Source: Pectobacterium brasiliense (lineage in GTDB: Bacteria; Pseudomonadota; Gammaproteobacteria; Enterobacterales; Enterobacteriaceae). From it: a stretch of DNA of 64,000 nucleotides. Positions 9,217 through 17,526 of this stretch are shown piece after piece. The stretch's first letter is position 1. Each line of letters starts with the position of its first letter. Location of the stretch: NCBI RefSeq assembly GCF_016950255.1, contig NZ_JACGFN010000001.1:2232001-2296000 (forward strand), given 5' to 3'. Position numbers and translations under genes: made by a program. Under the pieces are notes generated by a model. It made no database searches and was not told where the DNA came from. It saw only the letters and a list, made by a program, of their open reading frames with translations.

Positions 9217-10497
9217 TTACTTTTTCTGTGAGGCTTCCAGCGCCTGTGCCACATCAGCGATGATGTCGTCAATGTGCTCAATGCCGACCGAAATTCTGAC
9301 CAGATCCTCACTCACTCCTGCTTTCGCCAGCTCTTCCGCATTCAACTGCCGATGCGTGGTACTTGCCGGATGACACGCAAGCGATTTGGCATCGCCAATA
9401 TTCACCAGTCGTAAAATCATCTTCAGCGCATCAATAAAATGTCCCCCTGATGCTTTCCCGCCTTTAATGCCAAAGCTGATAATCCCAGACGCTTTACCCG
9501 AGGTAATTTTGTCGCAGTTTGCTTTATAAGGGCTATCCGGCAACGCGCCATAGTTCACCCAGGTAACCAGCGGATGCTGATTCAGGTAGCCCGCCAGCGC
9601 TTCCGCATTGCTGCAATGACGTTCGATGCGCAGGCTGAGCGTTTCCAGCCCTTGCAACAGCAAGAACGTGCTATGAGGAGGAAGCGCCGCGCCCGTATTA
9701 CGCAGCGGCACCACGCGGCAGCGCCCAATATAGGCCGCCGGACCGAAAGCGTCGGTATATACCACGCCGTGGTAAGACGGATCGGGCTCATTCAGTAACG
9801 GGAAACGCGCTTTGTTCGCGGCCCAATCGAACTTGCCGGAATCGATAATCGCGCCGCCGATTGTGGTGCCATGACCGCCGATGTATTTGGTCAGTGAATG
9901 GACGACGATATCTGCGCCGTGCTCAAAAGGCCGGCACAGCACGGGCGTCGCCACCGTGTTATCAACAATCACTGGGACGCCGTGGCGATGCGCAATCTCC
10001 GCGATTTTGGCAATATCGACGATATTTCCCGCCGGATTCCCGATAGATTCACAAAAAACAGCGCGAGTGCGGTCATCAATCAGCGATTCCAGCGTCGTAA
10101 AATCATCGAAAGAGGCCATCCGCACTTCAACCCCCTGACGCGGCAGAGTGTGGGCAAACAGGTTATAGGTGCCGCCATATAGCTGACTGGTGCTGACGAT
10201 ATTGTCCCCAACCTGCGTGAGCGCCTGAAGCGAATAAGTAATTGCCGCCATACCGGAGGAAAGCACCAACGCGCCGATGCCGCCCTCAATGGCCGCCAGC
10301 CGCTGTTCCAGCACCGCATTCGTCGGGTTCATGATACGGCTATAGATATTGCCCGCCACCTTCAGATCAAACAGATCGGCACCGTGCTGCGTGTCGTCAA
10401 ATGTGTAAGAGGTCGTCTGGTAAATCGGCACGGCGGCGGACTTCGTTGTCGCTTCAGATTCATAACCATGATGTAGCGCGAGGGATTCAAGTTTCAT
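9217..10497 (-). CDS. metY: O-acetylhomoserine sulfhydrylase
   Basis: The 426-residue PLP enzyme of the Cys/Met-metabolism family joins O-acetylhomoserine with sulfide (or methanethiol) to give homocysteine or methionine in the cytoplasm. The PLP Schiff-base lysine is Lys204 in SLTKYIGGHG. The YSRIMNPT motif (52-59), SSGMAA (80-85) and the long insertion around 215-250 (ANKARFPLL, ...YHGVVYTDAFG) identify the OAH-sulfhydrylase branch rather than MetB or MetC (both near 390 residues). An AAGG site lies 8 bases before the ATG. It is divergent from ydfI and convergent with ldtB. Enterobacteria normally use O-succinylhomoserine, so this enzyme is an accessory sulfur route. Confidence 0.9.
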   Translation of the reverse strand: MKLESLALHHGYESEATTKSAAVPIYQTTSYTFDDTQHGADLFDLKVAGNIYSRIMNPTNAVLEQRLAAIEGGIGALVLSSGMAAITYSLQALTQVGDNIVSTSQLYGGTYNLFAHTLPRQGVEVRMASFDDFTTLESLIDDRTRAVFCESIGNPAGNIVDIAKIAEIAHRHGVPVIVDNTVATPVLCRPFEHGADIVVHSLTKYIGGHGTTIGGAIIDSGKFDWAANKARFPLLNEPDPSYHGVVYTDAFGPAAYIGRCRVVPLRNTGAALPPHSTFLLLQGLETLSLRIERHCSNAEALAGYLNQHPLVTWVNYGALPDSPYKANCDKITSGKASGIISFGIKGGKASGGHFIDALKMILRLVNIGDAKSLACHPASTTHRQLNAEELAKAGVSEDLVRISVGIEHIDDIIADVAQALEASQKK

Positions 10498-10817
10498 CTT
10501 ACGGGCCTTTTTGTTGATCGTCGAAGTGAGGAAAATATCCAGACAAAATAGCAGACAGCGATCGGGAAACGCACTTGATGATGTAGAAGAAATGGAGATA
10601 AGTTAGTAAAAACAAGACTAAATTTCAGCGTTACATTATTACGCTGAAGCCTCCTCACAAAACCGAGCTCCGCCGCTGAACCGAATCTGAAAAAGCGCTA
10701 AAATTTGCGCAGAGAAAAAAACGTGCGCACCGTAACCTATCTGCTCGTCACGTATTGCACCGCCTGCAAATCACAGCTACTTTTAACGTTATAAATCCCC
10801 CACCCGAAGCGCATTAA
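10498..10817. other. divergent promoter region metY / ydfI
   Basis: These 320 bp hold the promoters of two divergent genes. A TATAAA -10-like hexamer lies about 25 bases before the ydfI start. The string agacaaaatagcagacag on the metY side resembles tandem MetJ half-boxes only weakly, and I do not call an operator. No gene is visible. Confidence 0.4.
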
Positions 10818-12305
10818 ATGACTGATAAAATAAAAAATATCGCTACCTGCGAATTGCCTGCTAGCGTCCAATTCCCTCACTACGATCGTAAGGCGCTGAA
10901 GCCACGTATCGTCCATATCGGTTTTGGTGCTTTCCATCGCGCTCATCAGGCACTGCTCACCGATCGCGTGCTGAATATGGTGGGAGGAGACTGGGGAATT
11001 TGTGAAGTCGTACTGTTCAGCGACGACACCATGATCACGGCGCTGCGCCAACAGGATCATCTGTTTACCGTGTTGGAAAAAGCGGCGACGGGCAATCAGC
11101 CAATTGTCGTCGGTGCCGTGTGTGAATCATTACATGCAAAAGTAGAAGGCATTGGCGCTATTATTGAGAAACTCGCCGCGCCCGAAACCGCCATCGTTTC
11201 CCTGACGATTACCGAAAAAGGCTATTGCATGGATGGGACGAGCGGCAAGCTGGATCGGACCAACAAGCTGATTCAGCAGGATCTTATCGATCCTCGTCAT
11301 CCTGCTTCGGTACCGGGATTGCTGGCGGAAGCGCTGCGCTTGCGTCACGAGCGCGGAATCGCGCCGTTCACCATCCTCTCATGCGATAACGTGCCGGAAA
11401 ATGGTAAAACAGCCAAAGCCGCCGTGCTGGAATCGGCGGGGCTCAACGATCAGAGCCTGATCGATTGGATCGAGGCCAAGGTTTCTTTCCCGAATACAAT
11501 GGTGGATCGCATTGTCCCTGCCGCGACGCCAGAAGCGTTGCAGGAAATTGCCGATCACCTTGGCGTCGCCGATCCCTGTGCGATAGCCTGTGAACCCTTT
11601 ATTCAATGGGTGATCGAAGATCATTTCACTGCCGGACGCCCTGAGTGGGAAAAAGCGGGCGTGCAGCTGGTACATGACGTACTACCGTTTGAAGAAATGA
11701 AACTGCGCATGCTGAACGGGAGCCACTCGTTTTTAGCCTATCTGGGCTATCTCGCTGGCTATGATCACGTCAGCGACTGTATGAATGACGAGAACTATCG
11801 CCGCGCCGTGTCTCATCTCATGCTGCTGGAGCAGGCACCGACGCTCAGCGTGGTGGATATCGACCTGAAAGACTACGCCGTTCAGCTGCTTACTCGTTTT
11901 TCCAACCCCGCGCTCAAGCATCGAACCTGGCAAATCGCGATGGATGGTTCACAAAAGCTGCCCCAGCGCATGCTGGAATCGCTTCGCTGGCATGTGCGTA
12001 ATGGAGGAGACTATCGCTGTCTGGCATTAGGGGTCGCTGGCTGGATGCGTTATGTCAGTGGAAAAGATGATGCAGGCAACCCTATCGAGATCCGCGATCC
12101 GCTGGCTGATAAACTCAAGCAGGTCGTTGCGGAAACGTCAGATAACGCCGAGCGGGTCAGCGCGTTTCTCAATATTCGTTCTATTTTCGGCGAGGATATA
12201 TCAGCAAACCACGATGTCTTCAACGCTATCGCACAGGCTTATCTGAAGCTGCGCGATCACGGCGCAAAGAACACCGTGGCTGCACTGGTACAAGACTTTA
12301 AATAA
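10818..12305 (+). CDS. ydfI: mannitol dehydrogenase-family oxidoreductase (YdfI/UxuB group)
   Basis: The 495-residue NAD(P)-dependent polyol/uronate oxidoreductase is cytoplasmic. The Rossmann motif is IGFGAFHRAH (about 34-43). The catalytic K-x4-N-x2-H motif of the mannitol dehydrogenase family is K295-LRML-N300-GS-H303. Long identical runs with E. coli YdfI (EEMKLRMLNGSHSFLAYLGY region and LALGVAGWMRYV) make it the YdfI orthologue or a close paralogue; UxuB (fructuronate reductase) is more distant. A likely role is reduction of a hexuronate or ketose to a polyol/aldonate during sugar-acid use. Substrate assignment is inference. Confidence 0.85.
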   Translation: MTDKIKNIATCELPASVQFPHYDRKALKPRIVHIGFGAFHRAHQALLTDRVLNMVGGDWGICEVVLFSDDTMITALRQQDHLFTVLEKAATGNQPIVVGAVCESLHAKVEGIGAIIEKLAAPETAIVSLTITEKGYCMDGTSGKLDRTNKLIQQDLIDPRHPASVPGLLAEALRLRHERGIAPFTILSCDNVPENGKTAKAAVLESAGLNDQSLIDWIEAKVSFPNTMVDRIVPAATPEALQEIADHLGVADPCAIACEPFIQWVIEDHFTAGRPEWEKAGVQLVHDVLPFEEMKLRMLNGSHSFLAYLGYLAGYDHVSDCMNDENYRRAVSHLMLLEQAPTLSVVDIDLKDYAVQLLTRFSNPALKHRTWQIAMDGSQKLPQRMLESLRWHVRNGGDYRCLALGVAGWMRYVSGKDDAGNPIEIRDPLADKLKQVVAETSDNAERVSAFLNIRSIFGEDISANHDVFNAIAQAYLKLRDHGAKNTVAALVQDFK

Positions 12306-12672
12306 CGATAAATCCGAGCAGCGCAAGGTATAACGCACTTTGGACACCCAGCACCAGAGTGCGACTTTTCCCCTTTGTTTCATCCAGCCACGGCAGCGAT
12401 GACCAACTCATTCCCGCACCGATAACCGCGATCGCTAACATCGCCACGGCAACCAGCCAAACGAGCTTATCCAACAGCGAATTGGGAAACAAAATTTGCA
12501 GTGCGGAAACGACGAGAAACAGCGTAACGCAGCGCAATACCCCGACCAAAATACCTGCACGATCTCTCAGCCCACGCGGTGCGGACGAAGGCAACCACGC
12601 CTGAAAAGCAAATAACCCAATCACGGCAATAAAAATCACATAAATAATGGCATAGACCAGCAAATGACTCAC
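12298..12672 (-). CDS. small inner-membrane protein of unknown function
   Basis: This 124-residue protein has four predicted transmembrane helices (about 5-25, 45-65, 68-90 and 103-123). I begin it at the GTG ending at 12672 because an AGGAG site lies 7 bases upstream; the longer frame to 12747 adds a basic, non-conserved-looking leader. The 3' end overlaps the convergent ydfI gene by 8 bp. No family recognised. YdfI transcripts must run into it, so the two genes may interfere with one another. Confidence 0.65.
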   Translation of the reverse strand: MSHLLVYAIIYVIFIAVIGLFAFQAWLPSSAPRGLRDRAGILVGVLRCVTLFLVVSALQILFPNSLLDKLVWLVAVAMLAIAVIGAGMSWSSLPWLDETKGKSRTLVLGVQSALYLALLGFIVI

Positions 12673-13055
12673 GTTACGGCTCCTGATGAGGGAATACGAT
12701 AAAGTAAACTGGGCGGGATGATGACGACATTTCCTCTCTGCGGTCAATGCGTTATTTCACATCACGCTATCGATTTGTGGGGTAGCGCCCACTATCACTT
12801 CATCACCAATCGGCACGCGTGCTGCTTTTCCGTAAGAAACCTACAGACTTTGTAAATTAAGAACAAAAATACATGATCAAAAAATTATAAAAAGCAAATT
12901 AAAATATCTTATTTCATGATCCGTCTGACAGATCGTCATTAAAAGCGCACTAAAGCGTGATCGTCAGTTTACTTTCTTTTCAATAGAGCAAATGATAAAG
13001 AAATAATAGTTCAATAGAACTGAAATATTGTTTCATCTTTGTAATTAGGCTGATC
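12673..13055. other. regulatory stretch upstream of the GPH transporter
   Basis: An AT-rich 383-bp segment with no gene. It contains the promoters of the small membrane gene (minus) and the transporter (plus), plus the KdgR box listed separately. Confidence 0.5.
13019..13037 (+). promoter_or_regulatory. KdgR operator
   Basis: The sequence actgaaatattgtttcatc matches 17 of 19 positions of the KdgR consensus AATRAAAYRYYRTTTYATT, including the full core GAAATATTGTTTC. It ends 18 bases before the transporter ATG, so bound KdgR would block transcription or early elongation. KdgR represses pectin-catabolism genes until 2-keto-3-deoxygluconate accumulates. Confidence 0.85.
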
Positions 13056-14582
13056 ATGAATAAACCAATCTCTTTTAAACACACGTTCTGCTACGGCAGC
13101 GCGAACCTGCTTGGCAGTGGCGCGCTTGCTATCAGCGGCGCATGGCTGATGTACTTTTACACCACATTCTGTGGGTTAACATTGGTTCAGGCTGCTGCTA
13201 TCTTCTCCGTTGCCAGCATCATCGATGCGGTCAGTAACCCCATCATGGGATACATCAGCGATAACTTCTACAACACCCGGGTTGGTCGCCGATTTGGCCG
13301 CCGCCGCTTCTTTATTTTACTGGGTGTCCCGCTGGTTCTGGTCTACCCCATGCTATGGGTTGAAGGCTTTGGCTTCTGGTACTATCTGGCGACGTACGTG
13401 CTGTTCGAGCTGATTTACACCTCGATCATGGTGCCGTATGAGACGCTGGCTACCGAGATGACCTCTGACTTTAAACTGCGCTCTAAGCTGACAGGTTCTA
13501 AAGCCATTTTCGGTAAAATCGCCAACTTCCTGGCAGCGTTCATTCCTGGGCAGTTTATTGCCATCTACGGTAAAGATTCAGCAACGCCATTCTTCTACAC
13601 TGGTCTGGTCTACGGTGCCATTATGTGTGCGGCGATGATCGCGCTGTATATGACATCCTGGGAACGTCCGGTCAACGAAATCGTCCGTGAAAGCACGTCC
13701 AGCCTGTGGCAAGCGATGAAAAAGCTGAGCGTGGATATGGTTTCCACCTTCCGTCTGCGTATTTTCCGCAAGCATCTGGGGATGTACCTGTTTGGCTTTG
13801 GCGCTGAGTGGCTTTTCGCTTCCGCGTTCACCTACTTCATCGTCTTTGGTCTGAAGCAGAATACGGCGCTGGTATCACACCTCAATAGCTTCAGCTCAAT
13901 TATGCAGCTCATTTCTACCGCAGCCTTCATCGGTATCTGCGTCAAAATGGGCTTTGCGCGACCATTCCGTCTGGCTCTGATGGTGGTGATTGTCAGCGTG
14001 ATGGCGTATGCCGCGCTCTATTTCGCTAACTGGTCAGAAGACATGACCATCTTTGTTCTGTTCGCGATTACTGCCGTATTTGGCCTGAGCACGGGGGGTA
14101 TCTACTACATTCCCTGGACGGTTTATACCTTCCTGGCCGATGTGGATGAAGTTCTGACCGGGCGTCGTCGTGAAGGGATTTACGCCGGTGCCATGACGTT
14201 TGCCGGTAAAATGGTTCGCTCTGTGATTGTCTTCGCGATGGGCTGGACACTGAGCCAATTCGGCTTTGTCTCTGGGCAGTCAGTGCAGCCGGAAACTGCC
14301 GTACAGGCGATTGTTGGCGTGTTCTCGCTGGGTGTTATCGGTCTTGCGCTGGTTGCGATTTACTACACCACGCAGATGAAGCTGGATCGTAAAAACCACG
14401 CCATTCTGTTGGAAGAGATTGCACGTATCAAAGCGGGCGGCGCGATTGCCGATGTCCCGGCTCATGCTCGTGCTGTCGCAGAAGAACTAACGGGCTGGGA
14501 ATATGAGAAGTGCTGGGGTAACAACCCATTAGGCGTTCAGTCAGAAGAGGCTAAACCGCAGGTTGCTACTGCACAGCATTAA
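13056..14582 (+). CDS. GPH-family sugar transporter, oligogalacturonide/rhamnogalacturonide type
   Basis: The 508-residue inner-membrane protein has 12 predicted helices and belongs to the glycoside-pentoside-hexuronide:cation symporter family. The N-terminal YGSANLLGSGALAISG and the loop SDNFYNTRVGRRFGRRR are typical family signatures. The sequence type resembles TogT and RhiT of Dickeya, which import pectin oligomers. The KdgR box directly upstream supports pectin-derived substrates. It is not beside other pectin genes; rhiE lies 13 kb away. I cannot decide between oligogalacturonide and rhamnogalacturonide import, so no symbol is given. It ends at a bidirectional terminator. Confidence 0.85.
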   Translation: MNKPISFKHTFCYGSANLLGSGALAISGAWLMYFYTTFCGLTLVQAAAIFSVASIIDAVSNPIMGYISDNFYNTRVGRRFGRRRFFILLGVPLVLVYPMLWVEGFGFWYYLATYVLFELIYTSIMVPYETLATEMTSDFKLRSKLTGSKAIFGKIANFLAAFIPGQFIAIYGKDSATPFFYTGLVYGAIMCAAMIALYMTSWERPVNEIVRESTSSLWQAMKKLSVDMVSTFRLRIFRKHLGMYLFGFGAEWLFASAFTYFIVFGLKQNTALVSHLNSFSSIMQLISTAAFIGICVKMGFARPFRLALMVVIVSVMAYAALYFANWSEDMTIFVLFAITAVFGLSTGGIYYIPWTVYTFLADVDEVLTGRRREGIYAGAMTFAGKMVRSVIVFAMGWTLSQFGFVSGQSVQPETAVQAIVGVFSLGVIGLALVAIYYTTQMKLDRKNHAILLEEIARIKAGGAIADVPAHARAVAEELTGWEYEKCWGNNPLGVQSEEAKPQVATAQH

Positions 14583-14636
14583 TTGAAGACGTTCGTTTAT
14601 ACCGACGGTTATTGAAGACAGGTATCAGGTAAAAAC

Positions 14637-14665
14637 AATCAGCCCAATCTCGTATTGGGCTGATT
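14637..14665. terminator. bidirectional terminator
   Basis: A 12-bp perfect inverted repeat (aatcagcccaat / attgggctgatt, 5-base loop) lies between two convergent genes. On the minus strand a T-run (gtttttac) follows directly, so it best ends the AI-2E family gene, and it is also suitable for the plus-strand transporter. Confidence 0.88.
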
Positions 14666-14704
14666 CATTTAGCGCACCGTGTTTTGATTAACCGCTCGGC
14701 AGGA

Positions 14705-15715
14705 TTAAATCAATGAGGCTTCTTTCAATTCGCTTTTCAGGTAAGCGTAATATATCGGTGCGGCAATCACACCGGATAAGCCAAACGCCGCTTCAAACAC
14801 CAACATCGCCAGCAGGATTTCCCACGCGTGCGCTTTGATCCTCGTCCCAACGATTTGTGCATTCAGGAAGTACTCAAACTTGTGAATCAGCATCAAATAC
14901 ACCAGCGCGACCAGCGCAATCGGCAATGAAAGCGATAAGCCAGACAGGAAAACGATCGAATTGGAGATCAGGTTACCAATCACGGGTAGCAGGCCGAAAA
15001 CGAAGGTAAGCACCACCAGCGTTTTGGCAAACGGCAGATGGACACCACACAGCGGCAGAGCGCCAAGAATGAAAATGGCAGACAGCACCGTGTTAACCGC
15101 AGAGATTTTCACCTGAGCGAAAACGATGTTGCGGAACGAAGCCGACAGCAGCGAAACCCGACGGAGTAACTCCGCTTTGAGTAACGGTTTTTCCGTGTCT
15201 TTATCGACGTTATAAAGCGAGACAATCGCGCCAAGCACCATACCAATCAGCATCGTCACAAAACCATGTAGAAAACTTTTCCCCATGTTCTGCAACATCA
15301 CAATATGCGCCTGAACCCATTGCAGCAGCTCGTGCTGGAGCTCTTCAATACTGACTGGCAGATACCCCGGTAAGTAGTGGACGATCTGCTGCTGAATATC
15401 ATTGAGGATATAGCCAATGCGCACATTGAAAGCCGCCGTATCCTTCATTTCCTGCATCAACAACCCGACCAGACTGCCAAACAATAGACTCAACAGACTA
15501 ACGACCAACGTGCTGATCACCGCGACCACAATCCAGCGGGCGCGCTTACCACTGATGACCCGTTGAAAATAGGGCGTCAGTAAATTCACAATTTCATACA
15601 CCAAAAAACCGGCGATAAAGCAGGCCAGCAGGCGTAAAGGCAGCAATATAAGCAGGCCACCCATAATAAAGAAAAAGCTCAACAGGCGAGCTTGTTTCAG
15701 ATTCAGTAACTGCAT
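14705..15715 (-). CDS. AI-2E/PerM-family membrane transporter
   Basis: The 336-residue polytopic inner-membrane protein has paired N-terminal helices, a long central amphipathic segment (about 95-165) and a helix-rich C-terminal half, the usual plan of the PerM/YdiK/TqsA (AI-2 exporter-like) family. I chose the ATG at 15715: it is followed at once by MQLLNLKQARLLSFFFIMGG, the typical family start, while the 65-codon extension upstream is non-coding in appearance and runs into the fecR end. Function within this broad family (autoinducer export, ion exchange or unknown) cannot be read from the sequence. Confidence 0.8.
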   Translation of the reverse strand: MQLLNLKQARLLSFFFIMGGLLILLPLRLLACFIAGFLVYEIVNLLTPYFQRVISGKRARWIVVAVISTLVVSLLSLLFGSLVGLLMQEMKDTAAFNVRIGYILNDIQQQIVHYLPGYLPVSIEELQHELLQWVQAHIVMLQNMGKSFLHGFVTMLIGMVLGAIVSLYNVDKDTEKPLLKAELLRRVSLLSASFRNIVFAQVKISAVNTVLSAIFILGALPLCGVHLPFAKTLVVLTFVFGLLPVIGNLISNSIVFLSGLSLSLPIALVALVYLMLIHKFEYFLNAQIVGTRIKAHAWEILLAMLVFEAAFGLSGVIAAPIYYAYLKSELKEASLI

Positions 15716-15885
15716 GATGACATCCCGTATGAAGAGGCAACGCCGAGGGTACTCTTTGTGGAGTATGTTACGCCTTTTTCGGTACCAACAGATTGATATA
15801 TATGTGCCAGATTTATGTCTATTCTGCGAATGATAACAACCGAGGGATATTTTTGGTGTTTTACCAACGAAATACCAGCCGTGTT

Positions 15886-16833
15886 TTAGCTCGGACGGAT
15901 ATCCACCCACCAGGAAAAACGCCGGGTCACCTTCACTGGCAGCGTCCGCGCAACGGCGTCAAGCAGGCGATCGGTTTCATGTAGCGGGAAAACGCCCGAA
16001 ATCCGCAGCATCGTCACCGCAGAATCAACATGAAAATAACCGTGGTGATAGCGGGCAATTTCATTAACAAGCTGTCCTAACGGCATGTTATCCGCGACCA
16101 GTTGCCCTTTGCGCCAGCTCTGGCGGAAATTCTCAACGGGCGCGGGTTCACTGCTCCTGTCGCGGGTAAAGATAACCTGCTGCCCTGCCATCACGCGCTG
16201 CGCAGCGGGTACAGCCGTTTGTAGCAAGACCTCACCGCTAAAAACGGAGAGGACGCTGTGGGCGGACGTATAGCGCAACGCTAATTGGCAGGAATGTGCA
16301 GAAGCAGCGAGATCGCCATGGGGCGTGGTCAACCGGGCTGCGTGAGCCGTTCGGTTGTCCAACATCAATTCACCTTTGAGCAATTGAAACGTCAGCGGCT
16401 GAGACAACGCGGGGTTGCCTTGTTGATTCAATGCTGAATCCGTATTGAGCCAGACGGTCATCCCTGTTTCGATGTTGAGCTCACGCGTTTCGCCCGTTCC
16501 CGTATGGTAATCCGCCGCATAGCTTTCCCACGGCAGACTAAAGCCCACGCCTCCGGTAAGGCTGGCAATCGCCAACAGTTTGAGCATGCGCCGACGTTCC
16601 CCACCCCGCTTGCTCAGCACCGAAGAAGCTAATTGGCTGTCTACCGCATAGAAGCGGGCGTGAATCTGTTCGACCTGCTGCCAGGCAAGCCGGTGGGAAT
16701 CATCCTGATGTAACCATCGCTGCCATGCCTGACGCTCGTGTTCGGAGCAGTCTTCATCATACAACGTGGCATACCACTCAGAGGCGGCATGAAGAACATC
16801 TTTCGGAATAGAAGAAGTAATAGAGGAAATCAT
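15886..16833 (-). CDS. FecR-family anti-sigma/signal transducer
   Basis: The 315-residue FecR-like protein senses the loaded TonB receptor in the periplasm and activates its cognate ECF sigma factor. The N-terminal cytoplasmic domain has the DUF4880-type pattern W-Y-A-x-L-x-x-x-x-C/S-x-x-E-R-x-x-W-x-R-W-L (about 20-45), one transmembrane helix lies at about 88-104, and the FecR domain follows (TGTGETRELNIETGMTVWLNTDS). Its ATG overlaps the sigma-factor TGA (ATGA), so the two are translationally coupled. The frame also contains an upstream ATG at 16854, but the coupled start is preferred. Confidence 0.9.
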   Translation of the reverse strand: MISSITSSIPKDVLHAASEWYATLYDEDCSEHERQAWQRWLHQDDSHRLAWQQVEQIHARFYAVDSQLASSVLSKRGGERRRMLKLLAIASLTGGVGFSLPWESYAADYHTGTGETRELNIETGMTVWLNTDSALNQQGNPALSQPLTFQLLKGELMLDNRTAHAARLTTPHGDLAASAHSCQLALRYTSAHSVLSVFSGEVLLQTAVPAAQRVMAGQQVIFTRDRSSEPAPVENFRQSWRKGQLVADNMPLGQLVNEIARYHHGYFHVDSAVTMLRISGVFPLHETDRLLDAVARTLPVKVTRRFSWWVDIRPS

Positions 16834-17354
16834 AAGTCCTGACACAATAGACAATTCAGCATTGCCTGTGCCATATATTTTTTCACCATCCGCTCGGAAA
16901 CGGCTAATTGTTCAGCAACCTGCCGATAGGTCAAGCCATCAAGATGCACGAGCAAGAATGCCTGACGCACTTTGCCCGGCAGCGTCGCCAGCATTTGGTC
17001 GATAGTCATCAGCGCATCCACCACCATAGCCTGCTGTTCCAGCGAGGGAGAAAACGCAAACTCCTGCTCTGCCAGCACCTGAAGATAGGCATTCTCGATG
17101 TCTTTACGTCGCCAGTGATTGACCACCAGCCCGTGGGCAACCGTCGTTAGCCAGGCACGCGGTTCACGGATGCGATCGGCCTGATGCAGGCAGATCAAAC
17201 GCAGAAACGTATCCTGAGCCAGATCCGCGGCCTGCTGAGAACACCCCAAACGCCGACGCAGCCAGGCCTGTAACCAGGCATGATGGTCATGATAAATCTG
17301 CTGAACGTTTAAGGTTTCAGGCTGATGGAGGCAGGCAGCGGCGGGACTCTTCAC
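16830..17354 (-). CDS. ECF sigma factor, FecI type
   Basis: The 174-residue sigma factor has sigma region 2 (DLAQDTFLRLI, about 43-53) and region 4 with the helix-turn-helix LTYRQVAEQLAVSERMVKKYMAQAM (middle trimmed: LTYRQVAEQL...SERMVKKY) near the C-terminus. It would direct RNA polymerase to the promoter of the adjacent receptor gene once FecR signals. A Fur box lies just upstream, so expression is expected under iron starvation. FecI-like signature KY-x-A near the end is intact. Confidence 0.92.
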   Translation of the reverse strand: MKSPAAACLHQPETLNVQQIYHDHHAWLQAWLRRRLGCSQQAADLAQDTFLRLICLHQADRIREPRAWLTTVAHGLVVNHWRRKDIENAYLQVLAEQEFAFSPSLEQQAMVVDALMTIDQMLATLPGKVRQAFLLVHLDGLTYRQVAEQLAVSERMVKKYMAQAMLNCLLCQDL

Positions 17355-17378
17355 GGTATTCGCTCAATGTGACAGCAA

Positions 17379-17399
17379 TGAAATGATTTTCATTATCAT
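17379..17399 (-). promoter_or_regulatory. Fur box upstream of the FecI-like gene
   Basis: On the minus strand the site reads AATGATAATGAAAATCATTT, close to the Fur consensus GATAATGATAATCATTATC. It ends about 25 bases before the sigma-factor start, a position where Fur binding would block initiation. Confidence 0.88.
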
Positions 17400-17481
17400 T
17401 AACAGCAAAGTCAACGACTATTCACGTTTATCATGACGATTACGCGAAAAAGGAGGGCGTTGCATGGCGTGCATGCAAAAA

Positions 17482-17505
17482 GAAAGAAGCCCGGAGGCTT
17501 CTTTC
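17482..17505 (-). terminator. rho-independent terminator of the TonB receptor gene
   Basis: A 10-bp stem (gaaagaagcc / ggcttctttc) with a 4-base loop is followed on the minus strand by a T-run (tttttgc). It lies just after the receptor stop and separates it from the sigma-factor unit. Confidence 0.9.
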
Positions 17506-17526
17506 AGTGAGAGTAGAGAAAGAGGA

